Origin: Pleurodeles waltl
Lineage: Eukaryota; Chordata; Amphibia; Caudata; Salamandridae
Assembly (NCBI RefSeq): GCF_031143425.1
Contig: NC_090438.1
Span: 757,915,823 to 757,979,822, forward strand
Reading direction: 5' to 3'
DNA length: 64,000 nt
Position numbers and translations under genes: made by a program. Below the pieces are notes generated by a model, which saw only the letters and a list, made by a program, of their open reading frames with translations, was not told the origin of the DNA and did no database searches. Of this stretch, positions 22,950-34,319 are shown in pieces; the first letter of the stretch is position 1; every line of letters starts with the position of its first letter.

Positions 22950-24750
22950 GGATGCCCCCCTGAAGTGACAGCCTGATCGAAAGACAGATGTTGATGACCA
23001 GAATCTGCAAGAACCACACTCTACTGGTCTAATCCAGGGAAACTAAAATTACCTGGGTGTGATTGTGCCTGATCTTCTTCAGAACTTGGGGCAGGAAAGG
23101 TAGAAGCAGAAAGGTGAACAAGTGTCCCAAGTTCCATCCAGCCACAAGGCATCTCCTAGCTAGTGTTCTTATGGAAACTCCAATTCGCAAAACACTTGAC
23201 AATGCGTTCTCAACAATGGTTAAAGGATCTAGACAGGGTTCTCCCTGCTGCTGGAAGATGACCTGCACCATCTCAGCAGGAGTTGCAATTTGTGATCTGC
23301 CAGGCACTGTCGGCTGGGCTTGTTTACTCTGGCATTCACAGATCCTGCCAATTGGTATGCAGAGAGGAAGATGCCTTAACTACCAACTCCGGAGGTGCAA
23401 TGCTCCTGAAAGAGATCCCCTGGACCCATTACACAATGTTTGTGCCAATGCCACATATGACTGCGATGCTGTCCATAAGAACCTGCATAAACCTCTCTTT
23501 AATGGGCAGTAGGAAGGTCTACAGCCGAGCAAATTGTTGGTAACTCCAGCAAGTTGATATGAGGTTGAGCTTGCACCAGGGACTAGAGTCACCTGATCTC
23601 CACCTCTCCCAGATGACCTCTGCAACCCAGCAGTGATGCATCTAAAACTATCAACAACCCTGGTAGGGAAAGATAGAAGGGCATGCAGCTGGACCATTTG
23701 CGGTGGTGTAGAAATCCTATAAAATCTTCTACAAATGAATGGTATCCAATAGGTTTCCTCTGTGCTGGGTCCACTAGAACTTTAGATCCCATTGCAGAGT
23801 TTTCATTGCCACCCGACCGAGGATACAAGAGCCTAAAAGGCCAAGAAGCCTCAGAGGTGCTTTAACTGAGAACCATGACAGAGGCTGAAATATCACGATC
23901 ACAGCCAAAATGTCCTAGACTCATTGAAATAGAGGGAAGGCTCTGAACCGTACTATATCCAGGAAGGCTACAATGAAAGGAAACCTGTGCGTAGGAGTCA
24001 GGTGTAGCTTTGGCCCATTGATTGTAAATGACAAAGTTGTCAGTAGGTGCACAGTTGCCTGGGGGTGTTTTATGTGTGACTGTGGCAAGCCCACCTTTAA
24101 CAGCCAACCATCAAAACAGGGAGAAACTGGTATCCTCAACCTTAAAAAATGGGCAGCAAACAGAGCCCTCACTTTTGTGAACAATAGAGTGGCACTGGTG
24201 AGGCCAAACAGGAGTACGACAAACTAAAAATGTTTTCAGCCTGCCATGAATTGCAGGTAGCATCTATGTGATTGTAGAGTGGGTATAATAAAATACAGGT
24301 CCTGAAGATCCAAGGACACCATCCAGTCATTCAGGTCAAGGTCAGACAGGGTCTGAACCAGAGTGAGCATTCTGAATTTGTCTTTCTGTAAGAAAGCATT
24401 TAGATGTTGAAGGTCTAATATGAGTCAAAGGCCCCCCCTTCCTTCTTCGGCACAAGTAAATAGCAAGAGGAGCAATCCTCTCCTATCGCTGAGACCGGAA
24501 CCCTTTCCATCGTTTTTTCAGAAAGTCAGACTTGCAGTTCTTGCAACATAAATGGACAGCTGTTTCTCCGAGATTCACTCTGACAGAGGAAAAGTTGGCT
24601 GAGCATAAAGAAAAGGTAGGGCATTCTTATACTGAACGATTTGAAGGACCCATCTGTCAGACATGGTGGACAGCCACCTTGGAAGAAAGTGCTAGATCCG
24701 GACACCAACAATATGACTGTGCACCACAAAGGGCAAGCTAAAGGTGTTGC
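22950..24750 (-). pseudogene. DIRS E RT and RNase H remnant
   Basis: The frame at 24184-23921 contains MFTKVRALFAAHFLRLRIPV followed by SPCFDGWLLKVG (consensus YPYLDDWLLKAG). The YLDD active site is thus CFDG, with one Asp lost. LSFTINGPKLHLTPTHRFPF follows. The RNase H tail at 23307-23029 has QQGEPCLDPLTIVENAL and PQVLKKIRHNHTQVILVSLD, matching the same segments in D and G. The upstream RT block near 24300-24420 is present but heavily mutated. Confidence 0.7.
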
Positions 24751-24799
24751 TGCAGAAGAAGGGGACTGGGAGGCCTGATGCCCTTGATGGCATGCATGT

Positions 24800-25933
24800 T
24801 GCCTGCCAGATGCAGGTCCCTGGCCTCAAAAGAACAAGGGCTATAGAAGCATCAGTCGCTCAGAAGACAAATGTTGCCTTTATACCAGCACCCTACAGTA
24901 GCCTGAGAATTTCCTAAACTGGTGAATAAACTGTTTGATGGAGTCCAAAAATTCAGGAAGTTTGCCATGGCTTTGTTTTCTTTGAGACATTCCAAGGCAG
25001 AATCAGCTTTTTTTGCCAAACAAGCATACAACATCAAAAGGCATATCTCTTAGAGAGGCCTGTACGTTTTAAGAAAATCCTGTCTGGACAGTCGGTAGTG
25101 TCAAGGTCAGATTCTGACTTTTTCAACAGTTTGATTCAGTGAGCCCCTAAGGTCTCCCTAAACTGCCAGCAAGATTTTGATGGCCATTGTCTTGATGCTA
25201 AGTTAGCCAAGGTGAAGGTTTGTTTTTCGAACACCTCAATGCTCTTAGACATCCTATCCGAAGGGTTTTGGGGGATAAAATGGGGTCCATTTTGCTGGTT
25301 GAACCCTGAACAGCCAGACTCTGTGGAGTATGGTGTTTAGAGGGAAAATAAGGGTGACCGGGCTCCAGTCATGACGTTTTGCCACCTGCCATATCTCTGG
25401 TGGGCAAGAACTTCCCATTAAGGTGTCTGCTTGGACCTCATTGAAAGGGAGCAAGAGCTCAGATGTGGCTGTACCATGCTGTAAGGTTTCCATAAGAACC
25501 TCTGTCTCGTCTCAATAGAGGGCAGTAGTACGTTGAGACCTCCGAAGCTGGCCTGATTATTACTTCAAATGATGCACTCTTCATTTAGGGGTCCAAATGG
25601 CTAGTTCAATCCTGTAACAGGGGAAGTATCAAGCCCACCTGTCTCAGGTAAGCCCATGTAAAAAAGGTCACATAATAATAAGGAGATAGCTCATCTTTAT
25701 TCCCATCATCAGTGTCTCTGGGTAGTGGTAAGCTTTGGTCAGAATCGGAGAATCTGAGCTTCTGATGGTTCATCTGCCCAAGTAGAGGCATTGGATTGGA
25801 GACGGGCTGTATGCCAACTGGTTACACTTTAGTAAGTGCCATACTGATCAGGACCAGGCACGTAGGTTCAGAGACAGACACAAACTATCACTGCATCCTC
25901 CTCCGGTGCAGTAGCATTGGTAATGTGTCAAAC
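24800..25933 (-). pseudogene. DIRS E gag, C-terminal part
   Basis: At 25037-24852 the frame contains ACLAKKADSALECLKENKAM, matching the Gag segment LFGxKADSALEHFKD. A 79-codon frame (25493-25254) contains SELLLPFNEVQADTLMGSSC, matching SxPLLPFNEALTDxLLGxxx of F and G. The gene continues across the Tc1 insertion at 27498. Confidence 0.65.
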
Positions 25934-25935
25934 TA

Positions 25936-27495
25936 CAGGGAGTGCAGAATTATTAGGCAAATGAGTATTTTGACCACATCATCCTCTTTATGCATGTTGT
26001 CTTACTCCAAGCTGTATAGGCTCGAAAGCCTACTACCAATTAAGCATATTAGGTGATGTGCATCTCTGTAATGAGAAGGGGTGTGGTCTAATGACATCAA
26101 CACCCTATATCAGGTGTGCATAATTATTAGGCAACTTCCTTTCCTTTGGCAAAATGGGTCAAAAGAAGGACTTGACAGGCTCAGAAAAGTCAAAAATAGT
26201 GAGATATCTTGCAGAGGGATGCAGCACTCTTAAAATTGCAAAGCTTCTGAAGCGTGATCATCGAACAATCAAGCGTTTTATTGAAAATAGTCAACAGGGT
26301 CGCAAGAAGCGTGTGGAAAAACCAAGGCGCAAAATAACTGCCCATGAACTGAGAAAAGTCAAGCGTGCAGCTGCCACGATGCCACTTGCCACCAGTTTGG
26401 CCATATTTCAGAGTTGCAACATCACTGGAGTGCCCAAAAGCACAAGGTGTGCAATACTCAGAGACATGGCCAAGGTAAGAAAGGCTGAAAGACGACCACC
26501 ACTGAACAAGACACACAAGCTGAAACGTCAAGACTGGGCCAATAAATATCGCAAGACTGATTTTCCTAAGGTTTTATGGACTGATGAAATGAGAGTGAGT
26601 CTTGATGGGCCAGATGGATGGGCCCGTGGCTGGATTGGTAAAGGGCAGAGAGCTCCAGTCCGACTCAGACGCCAGCAAGGTGGAGGTGGAGTACTGGTTT
26701 GGGCTGGTATCATCAAAGGTGAGCTTGTGGGGCCTTTTCGGGTTGAGGATGGAGTCAAGCTCAACTCCCAGTCCTACTGCCAGTTCCTGGAAGACACCTT
26801 CTTCAAGCAGTGGTACAGGAAGAAGTCTGCATCCTTCAAGAAAAACATGATTTTCATGCAGGACAATGCTCCATCACACGCGTCCAAGTACTCCACAGCG
26901 TGGCTGGCAAGAAAGGGTATAAAAGAAGGAAATCTAATGACATGGCCTCCTTGTTCACCTGATCTGAACCCCATTTAGAACCTGTGGTCCATCAAATGTG
27001 AGATTTACAAGGAGGGAAAACAGTACACCTCTCTGAACAGTGTCTGGGAGGCTGTGGTTGCTGCTGCACGCAATGTTGATGGTGAACAGATCAAAACACT
27101 GACAGAATCCATGGATGGCAGGCTTTTGAGTGTCCTTGCAAAGAAAGGTGGCTATATTGGTCACTGATTTGTTTTTGTTTTGTTTTTGAATGTCAGAAAT
27201 GTATATTTGTGAATGTTGAGATGTTATATTGGTTTCACTGGTAATAATAAATAATTGAAATGGGTATATATTTTTTTTTTGTTAAGTTGCCTAATAATTA
27301 TGCACAGTAATAGTCACCTGCACACACAGATATCCCCCTAACATAGCTAAAACTAAAAACAAACTAAAAACTACTTCCAAAAATATTCAGCTTTGATATT
27401 AATGAGTTTTTTGGGTTCATTGAGAACATGGTTGTTGTTCAATAATAAAATTAATCCTCAAAAATACAACTTGCCTAATAATTCTGCACTCCCTG
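25936..27495 (+). mobile_element. Tc1/mariner-superfamily DNA transposon (1560 bp)
   Basis: Both outer ends are inverted: CAGGGAGTGCAGAATTATTA at 25936 and its reverse complement ending at 27495. TA lies on each side (25934-25935, 27496-27497), the Tc1/mariner target. A second, inner copy of the motif (GTGCATAATTATTAGGCAAC) occurs at about 26117 and, inverted, at about 27285-27305, giving an IR/DR-like layout with four sites. The DNA between outer and inner sites is not similar left to right. The element is otherwise full length and much less decayed than the DIRS host, so it is the younger insertion. Confidence 0.95.
26154..27167 (+). pseudogene. Tc1-like transposase, single nonsense codon
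   Basis: The frame starts at ATG 26154 (MGQKKDLTGSEK). An N-terminal helix-turn-helix region (about residues 12-110) includes KIAKLLKRDHRTIKRFI, and the catalytic domain shows VLWTDEMRVSLDG (first Asp) and FMQDNAPSHASKYS (second Asp). TAG at 26976-26978 follows SPDLNPI, where Tc1 relatives have the catalytic Glu in PIENLW. Past the stop the same frame runs on through NLWSIKCEIYKEGKQY to a natural stop at 27165-27167. Counting from the second Asp, 37 residues precede the stop, so the ancestor was DD37E-like. No other disablement was found. Confidence 0.92.
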
Positions 27496-27497
27496 TA

Positions 27498-27850
27498 TGG
27501 AATTCGTTCTGTAACTGGAGATCTAGAAGGAGAACAAATAACATTGTGAGGCCCCTTGCAACTTCACTTTGGAAAGATAGGGGTGGGATGGCACTGATTC
27601 CTGTTTTGATTTCTTGTGCTCGTGTTTGGAGTTCAATTTTCACTTTCTCGAGGCCAGTGACTTAATCTTGTGTTCAGTGACATACAGAATCACTTCTTAG
27701 TCCCGGTTTGCCTTCGGGTGCACCATGGCACCGCTGATGCACAAATTCAATTTGTGTCCCAAGTCCAAGCACCAGAGACACACATTGTGCATGTCTGTTA
27801 CTGACATCTGTTTTCTACAGTCACTGCATGGTTTGAAACAGGACAGCAAT
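27498..27850 (-). pseudogene. DIRS E gag N-terminal part (beyond the Tc1 insertion)
   Basis: Minus-strand reading from about 27840 gives CFKPCSDCRKQMSVTDMHN, then VCLWCLDLGHKLNLCISGAM, the Cys-rich DIRS Gag knuckle (CxxCxxxMSVTDxHxxCLWCLxxxHxxxxC). A stop follows at about 27705. The position is right for the start of the gag that continues at 25933 once the Tc1 insertion is discounted. Confidence 0.68.
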
Positions 27851-28843
27851 GCTTAAATCTAGGTGATGACAATGCATTCTGTAAAAAGTGGACCTCCTGC
27901 TATTGACAATCAAACAATATCCTAACATGTAGAATATATTTTCAACTTGAAAGTTATATAAATGAAGAACTGCCTACACATATAAAGCCCGTACTTAAAT
28001 CAGCTAGTTTATGAAGAAGAAAAAGCAAGGCATTTCAAAGAGCAGTGACTTGTGGAACAAACTATAATAGATTGAAAAGCGGTGTCAGAAAAGATCATTT
28101 GTTTGTCAAAGCTCTGTCTGACAAGGTAGTATCTTTAATGAGACTCAGCAGTGTAGCTACAGGCAAGGTGGTGCGGGGTGGATGCTGTATGCCTGTCACT
28201 TGCTTTGTCTCAGAAATCAGGGAAGTTACAGTTGATCTTCAGGTGGTGGAAGGTTCATGTACGAACTCGAAGGTACTGCACAGCAGCTGGCATTTGGGCA
28301 CATCTAAAAAGTAAATTCAGAGGGGAGTTTTGTTTCCATTCTAACCTATGACAAAGGGTTTTCATTCAATTTTTTCCTTCAAAGTAATTAGTTTTAAGTT
28401 TAAATGTTCTTATCGAAAGGTTCAACCATACAATACCTTTTAGAATCTCCCCTGCTCCCTCCTCATCCTCACCCGAACATCACTGTTTTCCTCATCGCAC
28501 CTTCAAAATCTGGATTCTACTATTAGTCCCTCTTGCCCTTTTTAGGTCGAATGTGCAAGCGTTTTGACCTGTTGTAAGTACTGAGGGCTTTTATCCACAC
28601 CCACCTCATGCCCATCACTTTTGTTCGTTCATTCGTGGGCTTGCCTTTCAAAAATCACTTGATGTCATTGGTAAATGCTTTACATTGGTCCTGCCTTTGA
28701 GTAGTTTGGTTACCGCCTCGGACACCGACACTGTTACAGGGATAATTGCACGATTGCAGATATACTTCAGCGTGGGTGGACTACTTTTTTTCTTTTGTCT
28801 GTGCTCCATGTTTGCCATATCGCTCACAGTGCTCAGAGCATAG
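27851..28843. other. Unassigned stretch
   Basis: This should contain the 5-prime region of DIRS E, but no TIR wording was found. No other feature was recognised. Confidence 0.3.
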
Positions 28844-29165
28844 TAACCCTCCGCACTACCTTATGATGACTCCAAGCTTCCACTAGACAAAAGTACGTTT
28901 TCTCTCTCCAGAAAGAACATAAACCACCACAGTTATTTTGACATTTTTATATTATATGCATTTTGTGATTTGCTTAGCACACGTTATTTGCAGCAGACAA
29001 TATTAACTCTCTGCGCTACCGTACAATGAGTCCAAGCTTCCACTTGACAAAAGTACATTCTCTCTCTCTAAAAAGAACATTAATTGCCAGAGTTATTTTG
29101 AAATTTTGAAATTATATGCATTCTGATATGCTTGGTAACATGTTCTTTGTAGCACACATATTTAT
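28844..29165. repeat. Tandem duplication, two diverged ~160-bp units
   Basis: The unit at about 28844-29002 is repeated at about 29003-29165. Shared words are GAGTCCAAGCTTCCAC (GACTCCAAGCTTCCAC in unit 1), GACAAAAGTAC, TCTCTCTC, AAGAACAT, AGTTATTTTGA and TTATATGCATT. Their differences point to an old duplication. A weaker pair follows (TGGGACTTGT at 29169 and 29303, each followed by ATACAAGCTG). Confidence 0.75.
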
Positions 29166-30089
29166 TCTGGGACTTGTAATTTTATTTTTATAATGTCATA
29201 CAAGCTGGAAACCAGTCCTCGGAGTAGTATTCATAGAGTTGTTCAGCTCCCTAGTTCGATTTGTGATTTGCTCATTTAGTTTATGTTTCAGTTTTGCGTT
29301 CTGGGACTTGTTGTTGTATTTATTATAACTTGATACAAGCTGTGAATACAAAGCAGAAACCTGACTAGATGAACTACACACGTTTGAGTCTGTGAAACTT
29401 AAGCTGTGTGTGCGTGTATTTATAAAACTAACCTTGAGGAGAGCTTACAGTTAATTATACTGTGCAATGGACAATACTTTATAACTGATATTTCAGTTCA
29501 AGACTGACTGAGGATCATTAGTATCATGTGAGGTGACTTTCCTCAAGCTTGTGAAAAATCATGGGCATTTTGTTAGACTCCCCAGATGGCCGTAAAGGGA
29601 AAATGAGCCACTAAGCATGCATTCTTGGATTACAATTATTTATTAATTACCCCGCAGGCAATATCGCCTGTACCAACTGCCAAGCAAATATATTTTGCAC
29701 CTTGGAGTAGCTTGTGTTTGAAGGACATTGTTTAAAAAAATATTCCAGTAGGCCTACCAGCCCTTTAGTTATACATATACATACTCATGTAAGCTAATTA
29801 TCTGTGATTATGTGCGGAAACCTAAGGCAGTGTTGGCGACAAAAGTAATGTTTGTTTTGTAAATGTTGTAACTATGTACTGGAAAACAATAAAATTGGTT
29901 ATCAAAAAAATTATCTAATAGTGGTACTATACACCAACAAAACTAGAAAGGTCTTGTTCCCATTTGTATGCCCTGTAAAGCTGTTGGCCCATGCGAGTAT
30001 GTCCCCTCAATGCTCTGTACCTAATGTTATGCCCAACTTTTCGGTGTTTAATAATCAGTAAATACTGGAAACAGTTTGACCTCCATCAT
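29166..30089. other. Unassigned AT-rich stretch
   Basis: Non-coding in appearance. AACAATAAAATTGGTTATC at about 29885 resembles a LINE 3-prime tail, but no LINE coding sequence adjoins it on the same strand. Confidence 0.3.
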
Positions 30090-30430
30090 TCAGAAGGAAT
30101 TTCTCTAAAAGGGTAAGGGACCTCTTTGCATCCTTTTGGATCTGAGTTTGCTGAACCCAGGTGATATCTATATTGTTCAGATTCTGGTAGGTAGAAATCG
30201 TCCTTCAGTTGCTCTAAGGAATTCACCTCCCCTCCAAGACCACATTTGGTAGGACCTTACATCCCTGTTCCTTCCATTTATGAAATGTGTCAACCAGTTT
30301 CCAGTGCAAACTGCACTGTATTTTACTGTAATAGCCCAAGTGAGGAAGGGGAATGTCATCAAGAATGATGTGAAGCCCACTCTTAAGCCTGCGCTGCCCT
30401 AACTTCACTATCAAAACTGCAGATGGAATT
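30090..30430 (-). pseudogene. L1-like ORF2 C-terminal remnant
   Basis: Minus-strand frames give FHKWKEQGCKVLPNVVLEGR, then (other frame) LEQLKDDFYLPESEQYRYHL. This follows the L1 C-terminal order W..GI..L.DL...G....F..L...F.LP.....RYLQ. No RT adjoins it, so it is a short isolated fragment. Related L1 C-termini lie at 18695-19324 and about 38000-38400. Confidence 0.45.
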
Positions 30431-30639
30431 TCTTCACTGGCGATTCTGTCTGAACAGTACAACCGAGCTGTCTTCTGAAAATAATTTATCTGTCAAATTG
30501 CATGCTGATGAGCAGTGCTTATATGTTCCCAGAGAAGCCTGTGTAAGTCACCCAAGCTTGGTGACTGATGACGACTCTGCTGTCCAATCCAATTTACATG
30601 GATTGCTTGGCTATAGTCCACTATCAAAGATTTAAGTGA

Positions 30640-31155
30640 ATTATACATATAGCTAAGGAGATGTGGGCCCACAAGAGCAGCTGCCTTCCAAAAGCATAGG
30701 TTTATCTAGACATCAGGTAGAAGTTTAGGTGTACCTAGCCAGTCAGCAGAATAGCAAGGGTGCCTGAGGCAAAGGCCTCAAGATCACAGATGTCCAGATT
30801 TTTGGAACCTCTATCAAGTCGTGCTTTTGGGATAGTGTTCTTGCTTACATTTCAAAGAGGCTGTACCCATTCACCTTTCTGGTGTGGGATGTGCTGAAGC
30901 AAATGTCAGCTTAGAAAGTACTGGCACATTTTTTCATGAAGATGATATTGACACCATCAGGGGGAACTGATGCTCTCCCAAGTTTACTAGATGTAAGGCA
31001 GTAAATTTTCATTAAAGGAGAAAACGGTTTTGAAAGTGTACTTGTCCACAAGCACCTATGTGAAAACAGTGGGCTGCAGCTAGTTTAACACTTCTAACAC
31101 ATGCAAATTGACTACAAAGAAGTAGGCCTGCTCTGCAAATGCCAAACCCTTATTA
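30640..31155. other. Unassigned stretch
   Basis: No domain or repeat recognised. It forms the left flank of the 31161 element. Confidence 0.3.
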
Positions 31156-31160
31156 CCAGA

Positions 31161-33552
31161 TGTAGGAAGTTGGCTCTGTATAACCTATTTCAAAGCAAGA
31201 AATAGTGTGCACAGAGTCCAAGGGTTTCCCTTAAAGGTAAGATAGTGGCAAAAAGAGATAATTCTAATGCTCTATTTTGTGGTAGTGTGGTCGAGCAGTA
31301 GGCTTATCAGAGGGTAGTGATAAGCATTTGTTGTACACACACAAGCAATAAGTGAGGAACACACACTCAAAGACAATTCCAGGCCAATATTTTTTTATAT
31401 AGAAAAATATATTTTCTTAGTTTATTTTAAGAACCACAGGTTCAAGATTTACAAACAATACTTTAAATGAAAGGTATTTCACTTAGGTACTTTAGGAACT
31501 TTGAATTATCACAATAGCATGTACAGTTTTGGCAAAAATGGCAATAGGCTATTTTAAAAGTGGACACTACAAAAATCAACAGTTCCTGGGGGAGGTAAGT
31601 AAATGTTAAGTTCACAGGTAAGTAAAACACTTACAGGGTTCAAAGTTGGGTCCAAGGTAGCCCACCGCTGGGGGTTCAAGGCAACCCCAAAGTTACCACA
31701 CCAGCAGCTCAGGGCCGGTCAGGTGCAGAGGTCAAAGTGGTGCCCAAAACACATAGGCTTCAATGGAAATAGGGATGCTGTGGTTCCAGTCTGCCAGCAG
31801 GTAAGTACCCGTGACTTCGGAGGGCAGACCAGGGGGGTTTTGTAGGGCACCAGGGGGGGACACAAGCAGGCACAGAAAGTACACCCTCAGCGGCACATGG
31901 GCGGCCGGGTGCAGAGTGCAAACAGGCATCGGTTTTACAATAGAGATCAATGGGGACACCCGGGGGTCTCTTCAACGATGCAGGCAGGCACAGGGGGGCT
32001 CCTCGGGGTAGCCACCACCTGGGCTAGGCAGAGGGTCGCTCCTGCACTGGAGTTGGGTTCCTTCAGGTCCTGGGGGCTGCGGGAGCAGTGGGGTTTCCAG
32101 GCATCGGGTTCCTTGAAGCAGGCAGTCTCGGTCAGGGGGAGCCTCTGGATTTCCTCTGCAGGCGTTGCTGTGGGGGCTCAGGGGGGTCAACTCTGGCTAC
32201 TCACGGGCTCGCAGTCGCCGGGGAGTCCTCCCTGTAGAGTTAGTTTTCCACAGGTCGAGCCGGGGGTGTCGGGTGCAGAGTGGAAAGTCTCATGCTTCCG
32301 GCGGGAAACGTGTGGTCTTTAAAAGTTGCTTCTTTGTTTTAAAAAGTTGCAGTTTCTTGAACAGGGCCTCTGTTCTTGGGAGCTTCTTGGTCCTTTAGAT
32401 GCAGGGTAGTCCTCTGAGGCTTCAGAGGTCGCTGGACCCTGTTGGATGCGTCGCTGTTGCAGTTTTCTTCGAAGTAGGGAGACAGGCCGGTGGGGCTGGG
32501 GCCAAATCAGTTGTCGTCTCAGTCTTCACTGCAGGGCTTCAGGTGAGCAGTCCTTCTTATTTAGGTTGCAGGAATCTATCTTCTTTGGTTCTGGGAGCCC
32601 CTAAATACTCAATTTAGGGGTGTGTTTAGGTTTGGGAAGGCAGTAGCCAATGGCTACTGGCCCTGAGGGTGGCTACACCCTCGTAGGTGCCTCCTCCCTG
32701 TGGGGAGGGGAGCACATCCCTAATCCTATTGGTGGAATCCTCCAATCTCAAGATGGAGGATTTCTAAAGGCAGGGGTCACCTAAGCTCAGGACACCTTAG
32801 GGGCTGTCCTGACTGGGGAGTGACTCCTCCTTGTTTTTCTCATTATCTCCTCCAGCCTTGCCGCCAAAAGTGGGGGCAGTGGCCGAAGAGGCGGGCATCT
32901 CCACTAGCTGGGATGCCCTGTGGTGCTGTAACACAGGGGGTGAGCCTTTGAGGCTCACCGCCAGGTGTTACAGTTCCTGCAGGGGGAGGTGAGAAGCACC
33001 TCCACCCAGTACAGGCTTTGTTCCTGGCCACAAAGTGACAAAGGCACTCTTCCCATGTGGCCAGCAACATGTCACTGTAGGGGCATAGTGCTCATGCGCC
33101 TATGCCCTCACCTGTGGTATAGTGCACCCTGCCTTAGGGCTGTAAGGCCTGCTAGAGGGGTGACTTATCTATGCCATAGGCAGTGTGAGGTTGACATGGC
33201 ACTCTGAGGGGAGTGCCATGTCGACTTAGTCATTTTCTCCCCACCAGCACACACAAGCTGGCAAGCAGTGTGTATGTGCTGAGTGAGGGGTCCCCAGGGT
33301 GGCATAAGACATGCTGCAGCCCTTGGAGACCTTTCCTGGCATCAGGGCCCTTGGTACCAGGGGTACCAGTTACAAAGGACTTACCTGGGTGCCAGGGTTG
33401 TGCGAATTGTGGAGACAAAGGTACAGTAGCAGGAAAGAACACTGGTGCCGGGGCCTGGTTAGCAGGGTCCCAGCAAACTTTCAAATCATAACTTGGCATC
33501 AGCAAAGGCAAAAAGTCAGAGGGTAACCATGCCAAGGAGGCATTTCCTTACA
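31161..33552. mobile_element. Non-coding TG...CA element, 2392 bp, with 5-bp target duplication
   Basis: The element begins TGTAGGAAGTTGGCTC and ends GGCATTTCCTTACA, flanked by CCAGA at 31156-31160 and 33553-33557. TG...CA ends plus a 5-bp duplication are the signature of LTR-retroelement integration. The interior has no RT, integrase or gag; its open frames (to 141 codons) are low-complexity Gly/Ser/Arg products of GC-rich DNA. Internal inverted stretches occur, e.g. TGAGCCTTTGAGGCTCA at 32941 and GGCACTCTGAGGGGAGTGCC at 33199. It is either a very long solo LTR or a non-autonomous element mobilised in trans. From memory the wording matches an abundant newt repeat; I cannot check copy number. 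Confidence 0.75.
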
Positions 33553-33557
33553 CCAGA

Positions 33558-34282
33558 GAATTCCACCTCTAAGGAGTATCTAGCTCTGTGCATTTTGGGC
33601 ATTAGTTAGGAGACTGAAATTAGTCTAGAAGGGAGGAATCAACATGTACCACACAGTCGTTAACATCACACCTCAAATTCTGTAAATGCACGTAATTAGA
33701 CACAAATACATTGCGTAATATCTTGAAATTACATTTCCTTAGACATTTTTGGAATCTCAGCATATTCAGATTCCTCAACTCTGAGGGACTAGAAGCAGCG
33801 ACGGTCTCTCTTTCTCCCTTCTAGATTGCCCAAAGAAAGTATGACTACTCATACGGGCCAGGGTGCAACCTTAAAAAGTGTTAAATGTCTTGCTAAGAGA
33901 GCCCTAAGCAGAAGGAAAAAGACTCCTTGCCAACATTGGTAGCTCTTGATTGAAGATGATGAGTTTTAGAGGAGTTTAAAAAAAAAAAATCATAATTAAC
34001 TGGAAACAGAGTGCAGAGAAGTCCTGCATGTGGTCTTCCATGCAAGACTCTAGTAGGCAAAAAAAGCTGCAGACAAAGAGCAAAATCGGAGACAAAAGCC
34101 ATCTAAAGTAGGCGATGAATGTGATGAAAAATAGGAGATTCAAAAGCATTGCTACATATCCTCCTCAGCCCAAAGATCCGACAAATGAGCTAGGCACAAA
34201 ATGACATTGCAGGAAAATGGTTGGGCACCATCTTGGACCGGGAAGCTCTGGCAACATAACCATTTTGGTTACGGAGATATAT

Positions 34283-34319
<37 letters not shown>

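Larger units (their letters stand above)
21474..27850 (-). mobile_element. DIRS element E, interrupted by a Tc1/mariner insertion
   Basis: The left TIR (about 21474-21780) has GGTGGATATGGTAACTAACC wording, a second TIR subfamily shared with J (GGTGGATACTCTAACTGCAG). An ICR follows at 21785-21900. The order on the minus strand is gag (27850-24800), RT/RNase H (24750-22950), then recombinase (about 22900-21960). The Tc1 element sits inside gag at the TA at 25934. No right TIR was recognised beyond 27900; it is deleted or too diverged. Many stops indicate considerable age. Confidence 0.78.

Noticed and set aside
31811..32400. Frames up to 141 codons in the 31161-33552 element
   Set aside because: Low-complexity Gly/Ser/Arg/Gln products of GC-rich repeat DNA with no start context or motif; judged chance.
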